Positions 24,016 to 32,403 of a stretch of DNA of 64,000 nucleotides are shown piece by piece. The position numbers and the translations under genes were made by a program. Each line of letters starts with the position of its first letter. The stretch's first letter is position 1. The DNA is from a virus. Where the stretch lies: the IMG/VR virus record IMGVR_UViG_3300033571_024374, positions 1 to 64,000 of that record. One strand, 5' to 3'. Below the pieces are notes generated by a model, which did not search any database, was not told the origin of the DNA, and saw only the letters and a list, made by a program, of their open reading frames with translations.

Positions 24016-24906
24016 TTACATTCTAAAATAACTGAGGAGAGAACTCACAGCATCAATATTAGTAAGCATGTGATTCATTCCTTTTTTCGAGGTAAATACG
24101 CTGTTTACTATTAAATTTTGAGCATTTAAATTTCTTGATCCGCCTGCTGAGGTTGAGGTTCCAGTATAGTAGTATTCTACCTTGGATGGGTATTTTTTGG
24201 CTAAATCTACATAAAAATCAGCAACACTTTGATTTTTACCAATATAAATATCAACTAAATATATTTTTTCAAATTGTTCAGGACTAACTGATTTTAGCAG
24301 AGTGATACCAGGTCTGAAACCACCTGAAAATAGATATAATATCTTTTTATCAGGATAAATATTTTGACTCTGTACATAATCAGATATCTTCTGATAAGCA
24401 TCTAAACCATTTATTTTATGATTTTTAGCTACAAACAAATTAAACTTTGTACCTGCTTCCTTAAAATAATCGTACATGTAATCGCCACTTTCTCTTCCAT
24501 TTACATTTATACCACCATATACAAATATTAAAGGGGCTTTATCGTACATAGAAGGTGTAAAGTTACCCAAATCTGAAATTTCCTCACTAGTAGTCTTTGG
24601 GTCATGCAATGCTTCTGGATTTTGGGTATATGTATTATTTACAGAACTTAAACCTAATTTATCCAGTGTATCCTTATTTATTACGCCTTTGCTATCTTGT
24701 AACGAATTAGCACTTTGAAATTTTGAAAGTGCTTCACTTGTAGCTTGACCAAATTTACCGTCAATTGAATTTTTCCCATTATACAAAGTAGGAGCAAGAA
24801 AACCTTTATCTACTAGAATCTTTTGGATGTCCATAATTGTAGATTGAGCTTGACCTTGATTATCATAAGATCTAGATTCATTTAAATATTCGTAAAATGT
24901 TCTCAT
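24016..24906 (-). CDS. Leader-bearing protein: peptidoglycan-binding domain plus alpha/beta-hydrolase-like domain
   Basis: The frame is open from ATG 25017, but I prefer ATG 24906 (296 residues): it yields the leader MRTFYEYLNE/SRS, and a GATATATA octamer sits 24 bases before it, inside the longer frame. The extra 37 residues of the long form are a strongly hydrophobic signal-like segment, so both forms may be made. Next comes a PG_binding_1 domain (IMDIQKILVDKGF, SIDGKFGQATSEALSKFQ). The C-terminal domain (PLIFVYGGINV, ILYLFSGGFRPG with a candidate Ser, late His in MNHMLTN) resembles an alpha/beta hydrolase. Confidence 0.65.
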   Translation of the reverse strand: MRTFYEYLNESRSYDNQGQAQSTIMDIQKILVDKGFLAPTLYNGKNSIDGKFGQATSEALSKFQSANSLQDSKGVINKDTLDKLGLSSVNNTYTQNPEALHDPKTTSEEISDLGNFTPSMYDKAPLIFVYGGINVNGRESGDYMYDYFKEAGTKFNLFVAKNHKINGLDAYQKISDYVQSQNIYPDKKILYLFSGGFRPGITLLKSVSPEQFEKIYLVDIYIGKNQSVADFYVDLAKKYPSKVEYYYTGTSTSAGGSRNLNAQNLIVNSVFTSKKGMNHMLTNIDAVSSLLSYFRM

Positions 24907-24930
24907 ATCAACGGAATTTTTTATCACACC

Positions 24931-24938
24931 TATATATC
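24931..24938 (-). promoter_or_regulatory. Putative late promoter GATATATA inside a longer open frame
   Basis: 24 bases upstream of ATG 24906. Its position supports the internal start with the LNE leader. Confidence 0.5.
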
Positions 24939-25028
24939 TAGAATCACTACTTAAAGTTAAGTCTAAAGATACAACAATGAGTATAACGATCAATATTACT
25001 ACTTTTTTTATATTCATACTTACTATTT

Positions 25029-26216
25029 TTAATTATATGGCTTCTGTAAAAGAAATTCAAATAATTCACCATCTCGTTCCCATATTATATGAGAAATATT
25101 AGATTTGTTTTTTAATCTACTATCTGCTAAAGCATTTAAACTTGGAACTGGATATTCTTCTCTAAATTTCTTTATATCAAAATCTGGAGTGAAATCATCA
25201 AATAAGGGTAGCTCTATATTTTTATCAGGGATAACACCAATACCGTTCACTTTAACCTTCCCTAAAGGATAATATTCCTGTGAAGTTACAAAAACTCTCC
25301 CACCCTTTACGTCAAATTGAGATTGTACTAATCCCTTTCCATAAGATGTATCTCCAATAATTATGGCGTTTTTGCCATATTTGAGAACTGCTGAAAGTAG
25401 TTCACTAGCAGATGCTGTATAATGGTTTTGCAATACAATTATAGTTTTTACATCAGACCATATACCTTTATCCTTTTGACTAAAATCAAATGCAGTATCA
25501 GTTCTAGAAATTCTAGTTACCATAAGTTCGTCTTTAGAGAAGAATTCTTCCGATATTCTCAAGCATTTGTACAAAAGACCACCCCCATTATATTGAAGAT
25601 CTATTATGAGAGTATCTATCGTTTTTGGATTCAAAGCAACAGAATGCAAATAAAATTCAAAATCTACATTGTCAGTAAAACCTGTAATTTGCAAAATGGC
25701 TGTTTTATCTTTCTTTTGAGAAAAAACACTAGGTTCTTCTAATACGATTCTTTGTAAATTAAATTCTAATATTTTTTTACCTCGTGATACTTCTAGTTTT
25801 AATTTCGTCCCTATTCTACCTGTCATTAAATAAAAAATATCAGAATGGGTTTTAGGTTTTTTACCGTTTATTCTTTCTATTATATCTCCTCTAGTAACTC
25901 CCTGATTATAAGCATTCCCATCTTTAAAAACTTCGTCAATATAAAAACCATTTTCACTTGAATCGACACTTATTCCAACTACACCTTCCATCCTATTACC
26001 CATTCTTTTATCAAATTCTTCAGCCTCTTTGAAATCTAAAATACGGGTATATTTATCTAAGTGCTTTTGATATTCGGACCAAGGGAGATGTTTTATACTA
26101 TCTGGTAGATTCTTATAATAGTTTTTGGAAATAACTTCTTTAACTTGAAGCATATTTATACTTGTTTCATGAGGCTTTGCGAACAGCAAACAAGAGAGGA
26201 GAATGTGAAGAAGCAT
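25029..26216 (-). CDS. Exported C-terminal-processing protease (PDZ plus peptidase S41)
   Basis: The frame is open from 26297, but ATG 26216 gives a signal peptide (MLLHILLSCLLFA) and 395 residues. An N-terminal helical region precedes a PDZ domain (GVVGISVDSSENGFYIDEVF, GDIIERINGKK). The S41 core follows: DLQYNGGGLL, catalytic Ser in NHYTASASELLSA and Lys in GDTSYGKGLVQS. Such Ctp/Tsp proteases act in the periplasm and cleave C-terminal tails. The phage copy may adjust wall hydrolases or receptors, or act in lysis. Cys in the signal region might make it a lipoprotein, though the lipobox is imperfect. Confidence 0.87.
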   Translation of the reverse strand: MLLHILLSCLLFAKPHETSINMLQVKEVISKNYYKNLPDSIKHLPWSEYQKHLDKYTRILDFKEAEEFDKRMGNRMEGVVGISVDSSENGFYIDEVFKDGNAYNQGVTRGDIIERINGKKPKTHSDIFYLMTGRIGTKLKLEVSRGKKILEFNLQRIVLEEPSVFSQKKDKTAILQITGFTDNVDFEFYLHSVALNPKTIDTLIIDLQYNGGGLLYKCLRISEEFFSKDELMVTRISRTDTAFDFSQKDKGIWSDVKTIIVLQNHYTASASELLSAVLKYGKNAIIIGDTSYGKGLVQSQFDVKGGRVFVTSQEYYPLGKVKVNGIGVIPDKNIELPLFDDFTPDFDIKKFREEYPVPSLNALADSRLKNKSNISHIIWERDGELFEFLLQKPYN

Positions 26217-26286
26217 ATATGTGTTTATATTAAATTTATTGCTATATTTGCATACTTTGTATTTTAATCTATATAGCAATAATTTT

Positions 26287-26502
26287 ATGAAAATCACGAA
26301 AAAAAGAAATTCTGAGGCCGATACTAAAAAAATTGAAGAGTTAAAGAAAATTACTATGGATTTGATCCATAATGGCTACGGCTCAGATATGATAGGAATG
26401 GACCCTGAGAGTTTAGTAAAAATGGCTCTGAAACATGCAAAACATGTTTACAAATCTAAACAGATTTTAAACTCTTTTACTAATGAACACTTTTTAGACT
26501 GA
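26287..26502 (+). CDS. Small charged protein of unknown function
   Basis: ATG 26287 gives 71 residues (the frame is open from 26221, inside the divergent promoter region). It is Lys-rich and helical (DTKKIEELKKITMDLIHNGY). TATATTTG at 26242-26249 resembles the host-type -7 element. No family is recognised. Confidence 0.6.
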   Translation: MKITKKRNSEADTKKIEELKKITMDLIHNGYGSDMIGMDPESLVKMALKHAKHVYKSKQILNSFTNEHFLD

Positions 26503-26519
26503 TTAATATTTATCAGTCT
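26496..26519. terminator. Possible terminator between convergent genes
   Basis: AGACTGAT/ATCAGTCT stem with an 8-base AT loop spans both stop codons (26502 and 26513). The stem is short and AT-rich, so the call is weaker than the others. Confidence 0.5.
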
Positions 26520-28105
26520 TTACTCTTCAATGAATGTGCAATGAAATCATAAAAAAGAGGATGTCCTTCTGGTACAACTGATTTCAATTCTGGATGAAAT
26601 TGTACACCAACGAACCATTTATGATCTCTCAATTCAATAGATTCAACTATATTTAGGTTTGGCTCTTTTCCAGAAATAACCAAACCATATTCCTGCAGAA
26701 GCTGTTCATAATTTGAATTAAATTCCCATCTATGACGATGGCGTTCTTTAATCAAGTCTTTTTTATATGCTCTATGAATTGCGGTATTAGATTCTAATAA
26801 ACAATCATATGAACCTACTCGTAATGTCCCACCCATATCGGTAATCTCAAGCTGACTATCCATAAGGCAAATAACAGGGTTTTTAGTATCTGGATTCATT
26901 TCAGTTGAATTTGCACCATCTAAATTAGCAACATTTCTTGCGAACTCAACTACAGCAGCTTGCATACCTAAGCATATACCTAAAAATGGTATATTATTTT
27001 CTCTAGCATATTTAACAGCCTCTACTTTACCTTCAAATCCTCTGACACCAAAACCACCAGCCACTACGATTCCATCATAATCTTTTAGAATATGGCTTCC
27101 GACTTCTTCTATTTGATCTGCTGAAACTAATGTAATTTTACAACCTGCTGAATTTAATGTAGAAGCATGATAAAGAGCTTCATAAAGAGATTTATACGAA
27201 TCCTTTACATCAAAATATTTACCAACTATAGCAATATTTACATTGTGTTCTGGTCTATGGAATTTACTAATATAACTTTTCCAGGATTCCATATTTGGTT
27301 TGGAATCATTTAGTTTTAATACTTTATTTAATGCTTCATTCATTCCATTATTGTATAAGTTCAAAGGAACTTCGTATACCGTGGATACATCGGGAGCTTC
27401 AACTACCATAGATTCGTTTACTCCACCGAACAAAGCTAGTTTATGTATAGCTTCTCTACTTAACTTATGGTCAGATCTACAAACTAAAATATTAGGAACA
27501 AGACCATGCTCCATAAGAGTACGGACCGAAGCTTGGGCTGGTTTTGTTTTGGTTTCTCCTGCTGAATCTACCCAGGGTACCCAAACTAAGTGAACTATTG
27601 CACTCCTATCTTTCTTTTCCGTTATAATTTGGCGGATAGACTCCAAAAAAGGCATAGATTCAACATCACCTACAGTCCCTCCCAATTCTACAATAACCAC
27701 ATCATATTTAGATTCAAATCTTTCTAATCTAGATTTAATTTCATCTGTTATATGTGGAATAGTTTGAATAGTAGATCCTAAATAATCGCCTCTACGTTCT
27801 CTATGTAGAACTTCCCAATATACAGATCCAGAAGTTATTGAGTTTTGTTTTGAAAGATCAACCTGTGCAAATCTAGAATAATGTCCCAAATCTAGATCTG
27901 TTTCAGTTCCATCATCGAGCACAAAAACCTCACCATGTTGTGATGGTGACATTGTAGAAGTATCTACATTTAGATACGGATCCATTTTTACCATATTTAC
28001 AGACAATCCGCGTGCTTTCATCAAAGCACCTATAGAAGCGGATGCAATGCCTTTACCTAATGATGATAAAACTCCACCCGTTACGAATATCCAATTAGTT
28101 TCCAT
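26513..28105 (-). CDS. pyrG: CTP synthase
   Basis: The protein has 530 residues, close to the bacterial length of about 545. The synthetase domain starts FVTGGVLSSLGKGIASA, with GTVGDVESMPF downstream. The class I glutaminase domain has GGFGVRGFEGK, the catalytic Cys in GICLGMQAAV and His/Glu in GVQFHPELK. It makes CTP from UTP, ATP and glutamine, feeding the phage DNA precursor pool together with ThyX (30305) and guanylate kinase (38483). All key motifs are intact. It is probably co-transcribed after the reductase at 28172. Confidence 0.97.
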   Translation of the reverse strand: METNWIFVTGGVLSSLGKGIASASIGALMKARGLSVNMVKMDPYLNVDTSTMSPSQHGEVFVLDDGTETDLDLGHYSRFAQVDLSKQNSITSGSVYWEVLHRERRGDYLGSTIQTIPHITDEIKSRLERFESKYDVVIVELGGTVGDVESMPFLESIRQIITEKKDRSAIVHLVWVPWVDSAGETKTKPAQASVRTLMEHGLVPNILVCRSDHKLSREAIHKLALFGGVNESMVVEAPDVSTVYEVPLNLYNNGMNEALNKVLKLNDSKPNMESWKSYISKFHRPEHNVNIAIVGKYFDVKDSYKSLYEALYHASTLNSAGCKITLVSADQIEEVGSHILKDYDGIVVAGGFGVRGFEGKVEAVKYARENNIPFLGICLGMQAAVVEFARNVANLDGANSTEMNPDTKNPVICLMDSQLEITDMGGTLRVGSYDCLLESNTAIHRAYKKDLIKERHRHRWEFNSNYEQLLQEYGLVISGKEPNLNIVESIELRDHKWFVGVQFHPELKSVVPEGHPLFYDFIAHSLKSKD

Positions 28106-28171
28106 GCTTATAAAATCCTAAAAATTTTCTTTTCTATAAAAATTAAGAATTAAGTTTCTAATAATTTAAAT

Positions 28172-29392
28172 TTATTTATTTAAAAATGTATAGACACTAT
28201 TGATAAATGTATCTATAGTTTCATCAGTATAAATATCTCCAACATGCAGGTTTAAATTTGTGTCATTTGATGTATAAAGTAATCCTGAATACGAATTTAA
28301 CCCTATTTCAATTTCCGACCAAATATTTTTACCTTGCAATAAAACTGAAATGGTTTTATGTGGATTCTTTTTACAAGTAATGAATACACTTTTACGTAAT
28401 TCATTTGGTATTTTTCTGAGTAATGTAACGAGCTTTTTAAATACAATAAAGTGAGATTCTAAACCTTCTTGATTTAAATTTGAAGTCTCTATAAAATAAT
28501 CATAAATACCTTTAAAACTCATGCCTAGAATAGATTCAGATTCTGAAATATCTAAGCCACCATACATAGGTCTGACTGCTTTTTGATTCATATCTTTGGT
28601 TGATATGGATTTCATATTTAAAGTTTCTGGATTTTTACCCATTGAAAGTGCTAGTACTTGTGCTAATTCCCATCTACTAATCCAATCTCTGCCACCAGTA
28701 TGAACGATTCCTTTTATATCCTTTTCTATAACATTTATAACTGATTTCACTAGGTCATTATAAGATGTTGGATTATTAAATTGATCATACACAATTGAAA
28801 CTTCATTATCTATTTCTATCTGTTCTTTAAGCCACTTTACAAAATCTTGAGAACCATTATCAGTATCATATAACACATTGGTTCTAATCACACATCCATC
28901 TGATTCCAATACTCTAGACTCACTATCTTTTTTGGATAAAGCATACCAAGAAAGAAGAGAATCGGATGGAGTATCATTTAGTTTATAAAGACCATCTTTA
29001 CCATCAAACACATAATCCGTTGAAATATGGATTAACTTTACTGGAGTATTTAAGCAGATTTTTGATAATAAACTAGGTAGTTCATAGTTAATCTGATGTG
29101 AATGAAACTTATCATCCTCACAACCATCTACATTCGTATAAGCCGCTAAATTAACTATAACATCAGGTTTATTATTTTTTATAACATCTTCTATAAAATT
29201 AGAATCCGTTATATCTCCTATAATCCATTCCTGATTGTGTATCCATTCTGGTTTTTCTTTAGAAGAAATGCATACCACAGAATATGATTCATGTTCATTT
29301 AATAACATATTAAGAGCACGTGATGTTTTTGATCCAGCTCCAAATATTAAAATACTTTTGATGTCTTTCAATTCTGTTCCATTTTTGCTCAT
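28172..29392 (-). CDS. RmlD-like dTDP-4-dehydrorhamnose reductase with an extra C-terminal domain
   Basis: The protein has 406 residues. Residues 12-300 are an extended SDR: nucleotide loop in ILIFGAGSKTSRAL, VNLAAYTNVDGCED, ISTDYVFDGKDG and the catalytic WYALSKKDSE (Y-x-x-x-K). This layout matches RmlD/RfbD and related sugar reductases. The last 100 residues (from about FIVFKKLVTLLRKIPNEL) are not part of that family and are not recognised. With the UDP-glucose dehydrogenase and the 17.5-19.5 kb sugar genes, it points to synthesis of a special sugar by the phage. Confidence 0.82.
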   Translation of the reverse strand: MSKNGTELKDIKSILIFGAGSKTSRALNMLLNEHESYSVVCISSKEKPEWIHNQEWIIGDITDSNFIEDVIKNNKPDVIVNLAAYTNVDGCEDDKFHSHQINYELPSLLSKICLNTPVKLIHISTDYVFDGKDGLYKLNDTPSDSLLSWYALSKKDSESRVLESDGCVIRTNVLYDTDNGSQDFVKWLKEQIEIDNEVSIVYDQFNNPTSYNDLVKSVINVIEKDIKGIVHTGGRDWISRWELAQVLALSMGKNPETLNMKSISTKDMNQKAVRPMYGGLDISESESILGMSFKGIYDYFIETSNLNQEGLESHFIVFKKLVTLLRKIPNELRKSVFITCKKNPHKTISVLLQGKNIWSEIEIGLNSYSGLLYTSNDTNLNLHVGDIYTDETIDTFINSVYTFLNK

Positions 29393-29408
29393 TTTAAAAT
29401 ATTTCCAA

Positions 29409-29636
29409 TTAATTTACTTTTCGTATTCTTGGTGGGTATCTTCTTCCAATTAATAATCTATTATTACCTTTACATAAAACTCTAAACGTACCTTTCTTTC
29501 CTAAATAAATTAAATCAATAGTATATCCATAAAATTCTTCATTAATTCCATGGGCTGCCATATTTTCAAGCATCATCAAAATATAAAATTCAAAATATCT
29601 TATTCTTCTAGTTTCTACAAATGAATCATTAGACAT
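29409..29636 (-). CDS. Small protein of unknown function
   Basis: The protein has 75 residues, basic at the C-terminus (LLIGRRYPPRIRKVN). I do not recognise it. It is 50 bases after the sigma-like gene and 16 bases before the reductase, so it probably shares their transcript. Confidence 0.6.
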   Translation of the reverse strand: MSNDSFVETRRIRYFEFYILMMLENMAAHGINEEFYGYTIDLIYLGKKGTFRVLCKGNNRLLIGRRYPPRIRKVN

Positions 29637-29686
29637 ACATTAGTAAATAGTATTTTTACTATATATGGTCTATACCCGACCACCAA

Positions 29687-30160
29687 TTACTCAAACTCAG
29701 ATTTAAGCTTAGTTTTAATTCTGTGCCAACGAACTTTCATTGAATTTTCATTTATTCCAAAGGCATCTGCACATTCTTTCGTGCTATAACCTTCTATTTT
29801 CATATTTATTAATTTAACCATTTCATCTGGATAAGGTTCCATAACCTTTTGGAGATCGAATGATTCAAATGATAAAACATAGTTATAGGCATAATCATAA
29901 TCTTCTTCTAAAACATTTAGAGGCACTATGTTTTTATTTTTTCTTTTTATATTTTTACATATATTAAAAACAATCTGATTAATATATGGACTTGGATCTT
30001 TTTTAATTTCGGTTGGATTATCTGATTTAAGAATTAATAATAATCTTAAAATAGATTCAGAAGCTATATCACATGCTTCGTCATGACACTTCACAATACT
30101 CTTTGCAGTTTTATAGCATTTATTATAATGGTACCAGATTTTATCTTCTATTGCGTTCAT
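29687..30160 (-). CDS. Sigma-70-family (ECF-like) transcription factor
   Basis: The protein has 157 residues, the size of ECF sigma factors and of T4 gp55. The N-terminal half is helical with ACDIASESILRLLLIL and PYINQIVFNICKNIKRKNK, resembling region 2. The C-terminal PDEMVKLINMKIEGYSTKEC and NENSMKVRWHRIKTKLK is a region-4 helix-turn-helix. I infer that it directs RNA polymerase to phage promoters, with the GATATATA octamer as the natural candidate target. It lies upstream of the nucleotide-metabolism genes on the minus strand. Confidence 0.78.
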   Translation of the reverse strand: MNAIEDKIWYHYNKCYKTAKSIVKCHDEACDIASESILRLLLILKSDNPTEIKKDPSPYINQIVFNICKNIKRKNKNIVPLNVLEEDYDYAYNYVLSFESFDLQKVMEPYPDEMVKLINMKIEGYSTKECADAFGINENSMKVRWHRIKTKLKSEFE

Positions 30161-30304
30161 ATATTATTTTTGAAATATTTTCTTTTTAAAATGTAAGAAA
30201 TATATTCTTTAGTTCTAATCTTTTTCTTATATTTGTAAAACTACGAATTTTATTCTAGAAATCATAGAACTTTTATTAATTTTAATCATTAAGGTTTATT
30301 TTAT

Positions 30305-31138
30305 ATGAATGAATCACTAAATGTATCCATACCCTGCTTGGATGGTTTTGTTCGTCTAGTTGATGTTATGGGCGATGACTCTTCTATTGTACAAGCAGCA
30401 AGGGTATCATATGGAGAAGGAACGAAAAAAATTCACGAGGATAGAGGTTTAATAAGATATCTCATACGTCATCAACATTGGACTCCCGTTGAGATGGTAG
30501 AATTTAAGTTTCATGTAAAAATACCTGTATTTGTCGCAAGACAGTGGATTAGACATAGAACTGCAAATGTGAATGAGATAAGTGCAAGATACTCAGAAAT
30601 GAGGGATGAAATGTATCTACCACCTTTGGAGCACATTAGTGCCCAGTCTAAAGATAATAAACAAGGTAGAGATACAAATCCATTTCCTATTGAGGATGCT
30701 GAAGAAATTCAATCAATTATTTCTAAATCAAATGAAGCACAATATGAAGTATATCAAAAACTTCTTGAGAAGGGTGTTGCAAGAGAATTAGCGAGAACTG
30801 TTTTACCAGTTGGTCATTATACAGAATGGTACTGGAAGATTGATCTCCGTAATCTAATGAATTTTTTGGCTTTACGATTAGATCCTCATGCACAGTGGGA
30901 AATTAGAGTATATGCCGAAGCTATGGCTTCTTTAGTAAAGAAAGTTGTACCTGTTGCATGGGAAGCATTTGAAGATTATATTTTGAATAGTGCTCATTTT
31001 TCTAAATATGAAGTTGATATCGTAAAAGAAGTTATACAAAATTCTGCTTTAAATATTGAAGAAATTGCGAAAGAAAAAGGTCTCAAAGGTAGAGAGTTAA
31101 ATGAGTTTTTATCAAAAATCAATTTCAGTCATGAGTAA
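30305..31138 (+). CDS. thyX: FAD-dependent thymidylate synthase ThyX
   Basis: The protein has 277 residues, a little longer than most ThyX proteins. The signature R-H-R-x7-S is present as RHRTANVNEIS (R83-S93), followed by ARYSE. The C-terminal block VLPVGHYTEWYWKIDLRNLM and LALRLDPHAQWEIR is typical. It methylates dUMP to dTMP using methylene-folate and FAD. TATATTTG at 30228-30235 resembles the host -7 element. Its end overlaps the next gene by 8 bases. Confidence 0.96.
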   Translation: MNESLNVSIPCLDGFVRLVDVMGDDSSIVQAARVSYGEGTKKIHEDRGLIRYLIRHQHWTPVEMVEFKFHVKIPVFVARQWIRHRTANVNEISARYSEMRDEMYLPPLEHISAQSKDNKQGRDTNPFPIEDAEEIQSIISKSNEAQYEVYQKLLEKGVARELARTVLPVGHYTEWYWKIDLRNLMNFLALRLDPHAQWEIRVYAEAMASLVKKVVPVAWEAFEDYILNSAHFSKYEVDIVKEVIQNSALNIEEIAKEKGLKGRELNEFLSKINFSHE

Positions 31139-31628
31139 TACATTTTTTCAAAAAGTGGTTAGACTCTTTAAAAAGACAGACCAACCAAACATAAGTAGTC
31201 CCAGTATTTCTAAAAATGAATTTTGGACTGATGAAGAATTAAATGAGTTTAAAGAAAAACTTTTAATTGAAAAAGATATTACAATGTCAGAGATTGAATC
31301 TTTAAAAGATAGAATTATTGACATTGATGAATATACTTCCAGTGGAAAGATTGAAAATTTTAATTCTGAATATAATACATTCGAAACTGAAAGGATAACT
31401 TCTGAGATCGAATTAAATAGATTGCAAAACTATTTAAATGAAATAAATAAAGCACTTATGAGGATTAAAGAAGGAAAATATGGTATTTGCTCTAAATGTA
31501 ATTGTAAAATTAATAAAGAAAGACTGATAGCCGTACCAACTACAACATTAAGTGCTAGTTGGAAGATTCAAGGTAAATGTCCTGAAAATGGTTTAGATGT
31601 TTTAAAATCAAGAACTAAAAATGCCTAG
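31131..31628 (+). CDS. DksA/TraR-like protein with half a zinc finger
   Basis: I take ATG 31131 (165 residues), which overlaps the ThyX stop. The long coiled-coil region (TSEIELNRLQNYLNEINKAL) followed by RIKEGKYGICSKCNCKINKE and RLIAVPTTTLS matches the DksA/TraR layout. The first C-x-x-C is present (CSKCNC), but the second is replaced by TTTLS, so normal zinc binding is doubtful. DksA proteins bind in the RNA polymerase secondary channel. A phage version could alter host transcription. Confidence 0.75.
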   Translation: MSNTFFQKVVRLFKKTDQPNISSPSISKNEFWTDEELNEFKEKLLIEKDITMSEIESLKDRIIDIDEYTSSGKIENFNSEYNTFETERITSEIELNRLQNYLNEINKALMRIKEGKYGICSKCNCKINKERLIAVPTTTLSASWKIQGKCPENGLDVLKSRTKNA

Positions 31629-31866
31629 GTATAGGATAATATCCGAATCAACTAGTAAAAAAACTCAGTTAGAAGAAATTCATTTAAATGATTATGAAGA
31701 AAGAAAATATAGATTATCACATGGTCTTTATGAATTTTTAGATTTAGATATAATGCCAACTGAAACCAACCTTTTGGTCGGAAAAGTGGGTTTAGCATTC
31801 ATTAAAAGTTGGAAACTAAGAAGACGCAGAAAAGAAGTGTATTCTATGGCAACAAATAAGGTATAG
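31621..31866 (+). CDS. Small basic protein of unknown function
   Basis: The protein has 81 residues starting MPRYRIISESTSKK and overlaps the upstream stop by 8 bases. The C-terminal half is basic (KSWKLRRRRKEVYS). No family is recognised. It belongs to the thyX transcript. Confidence 0.62.
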   Translation: MPRYRIISESTSKKTQLEEIHLNDYEERKYRLSHGLYEFLDLDIMPTETNLLVGKVGLAFIKSWKLRRRRKEVYSMATNKV

Positions 31867-31893
31867 TGAATATATACAAAAAAATTCAATATA

Positions 31894-32301
31894 TTGAGTA
31901 ATAAACTTGAAACCTTAATAAAGAAGCTAATTAGTAAACCTTCGAGAACTCAGGTGTGGGAAGAAGAACACAATGATTCTATTGATTGTTATTCTCATGG
32001 TTTGATGATAGTTAATTCAAGTTTAAATTTTTATAGTTCCATAAAAACTTGGACATTTGATAAAACTAATTATAAGAGAGATCGTCACTTTAAAGATAAC
32101 TTCTTAACGTTGTTTATCAATGTTTATTATTTTCAAAACAAAGAAGATTACAAACTCCAAGACGCTAGTTTTACAGAATTACGGTTAAAAAGAACTGGTA
32201 AAAAACTTCAAGATTTTTCCGTAGAAATTAATAAAATTGAGAAATTTCTAAGAATAAATCGAGGGCATAGTCTTATTAAAGAAAATCGGAACAATTCGTA
32301 A
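31894..32301 (+). CDS. Protein of unknown function
   Basis: The frame begins with TTG at 31894, giving 135 residues; no ATG is near. A variant of the late motif (GAATATATA, 31868-31876) lies between the genes. The protein is mixed strand and helix with a lysine-rich end. I do not recognise a domain. Confidence 0.55.
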   Translation: MSNKLETLIKKLISKPSRTQVWEEEHNDSIDCYSHGLMIVNSSLNFYSSIKTWTFDKTNYKRDRHFKDNFLTLFINVYYFQNKEDYKLQDASFTELRLKRTGKKLQDFSVEINKIEKFLRINRGHSLIKENRNNS

Positions 32302-32351
32302 ATTTACCTTTTATTATTAAATATATTTTTTTATATTTGAAAAAAAATAGA

Positions 32352-32359
32352 GATATATA
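32352..32359 (+). promoter_or_regulatory. Putative late promoter GATATATA
   Basis: 44 bases upstream of ATG 32404 (14 bases from the earlier ATG 32374), which favours the later start with the leader. Confidence 0.5.
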
Positions 32360-32403
32360 AGTTTAGGCTTAAAATGAGAAAAAGAAAAATTAAACGAGAA
32401 AAA

